A model generated the notes under the pieces. It was not told the DNA's origin and did no database searches. It was given only the letters and a program-made list of their open reading frames with translations. Shown here piece after piece: positions 12,670 through 12,913 of a DNA stretch of 12,913 bases. Within the stretch, counting starts at the first letter, position 1. Each line of letters starts with the position of its first letter. The translations under genes and the position numbers were made by a program. Location: the NCBI GenBank assembly GCA_947630515.1, contig CANRHY010000013.1, forward strand, positions 1-12,913, in the 5' to 3' direction. The stretch is from an uncultured Bacilli bacterium (GTDB taxonomy: Bacteria; Bacillota_I; Bacilli_A; RF39; UBA660).

Positions 12670-12698
12670 TTGACATAGGACGTAGCAAGTTTTATAAT
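12670..12698 (+). promoter_or_regulatory. Perfect sigma-A promoter of the SipW-type gene
   Basis: TTGACA (12670-12675), exactly 17 nt, TATAAT (12693-12698): both hexamers are full consensus, the only such promoter seen in the window. The transcript would start near 12705. It opens with a 6-bp hairpin AGGTAT (12707-12712)/ATACCT (12720-12725), followed by the ribosome site AGGTGGAG (12730-12737). Confidence 0.85.
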
Positions 12699-12738
12699 TA
12701 AACTAAAGGTATCTAGCAAATACCTGAAGAGGTGGAGT

Positions 12739-12913
12739 ATGAAAAAGAAGTATATAATAATAAGTATAGTGAGTGTGTTAGTAATATTAATAGGAGTAAC
12801 TATAGCATATTATAGTGCAGTAATAATAGGAGATAAAAAGAAAATAGTAATTAATACTAAAGAATTACAGGTAGTATTTCATAATGGAGAAGAAATAAAT
12901 GAAACAGAAATAG
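12739..12913 (+). CDS. SipW-type signal-anchored surface protein (5' part)
   Basis: Open from ATG 12739 to the window edge; 58 residues are visible. The N-terminus has a basic start (MKKKY), a hydrophobic stretch (about 6-24) and the motif GVTIAYYSA (19-27), like the AYFS/AYYT cleavage region of SipW/TasA/camelysin-type precursors. It then begins a mature domain with 'LQVVFHNGEEINETEI', similar to the 'L.I.Y.DG..I.A.NI' opening of this group. Such proteins are exported and form surface fibres or are processed by a SipW-like signal peptidase. No peptidase is visible in the window. The upstream hairpin and consensus promoter suggest abundant, possibly XRE-controlled expression. The 3' end is outside the window. 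Confidence 0.6.
   Translation, partial: MKKKYIIISIVSVLVILIGVTIAYYSAVIIGDKKKIVINTKELQVVFHNGEEINETEI

Noticed and set aside
12611..12688. Longer N-terminus of the XRE protein
   Set aside because: It would place GGAGGT inside the gene and cover the perfect -35 of the divergent gene; the TTG at 12610 has ideal spacing.

Overview
This window comes from a very AT-rich, endospore-forming low-GC Gram-positive bacterium (Bacillota). It uses the standard code: TGG is Trp, TGA is a stop, and some starts are GTG or TTG. The gene order pyrimidine-nucleoside phosphorylase - dacF - spoIIAA - sigF - spoVAC/D/E is the familiar Firmicute block (nucleoside phosphorylase - dacF - spoIIA - spoVA), but interrupted and modified. 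The sequence divergence and the small secreted or anchored proteins suggest an uncultured gut Bacilli or Erysipelotrichia-like lineage. That placement is inference.

Layout. 1-2083 (+): end of an unknown gene, pdp, and a secreted protein with cadherin-like beta-sandwich repeats and a C-terminal membrane anchor. 2040-2999 (-): a VanY-type zinc D,D-carboxypeptidase, converging on and overlapping the previous gene. 3110-4357 (+): dacF, a serine D,D-carboxypeptidase. 4358-6238 (+): an inserted cassette holding an 18-codon micro-ORF, a GPT-type collagen-like protein and a GT2 glycosyltransferase with TPR-like repeats. Three mother-cell-sigma-like -10 motifs lie in its intergenic parts. 6380-7504 (+): a secreted, C-terminally anchored protein with a discoidin-like segment. 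7574-10363 (+): spoIIAA, sigF, spoVAC, spoVAD, spoVAE. 10377-10974 (+): two small unknown genes, probably the tail of the same operon. 11002-11967 (-): an alpha/beta hydrolase. 12110-12913: an 82-aa unknown (+), a short XRE-type HTH protein (-), and the start of a SipW-type signal-anchored surface protein (+) behind a perfect sigma-A promoter.

Main points. (1) The sigma-F module lacks the anti-sigma/kinase gene spoIIAB. The SpoIIAA residue aligned with the regulatory phospho-serine (Ser58 in B. subtilis) is Tyr. The two changes fit each other and suggest sigma-F is not controlled here by the canonical phosphorylation-driven partner switch. (2) The spoVAC ribosome-binding site is buried in a perfect 12-bp inverted repeat with a sigma-G-like promoter inside it. 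Read-through mRNA from sigF should hide the site, and mRNA begun at the internal promoter should not. (3) A collagen-like/glycosyltransferase pair with sigma-K-like promoter elements sits inside the sporulation cluster and looks like a spore-surface glycoprotein cassette.
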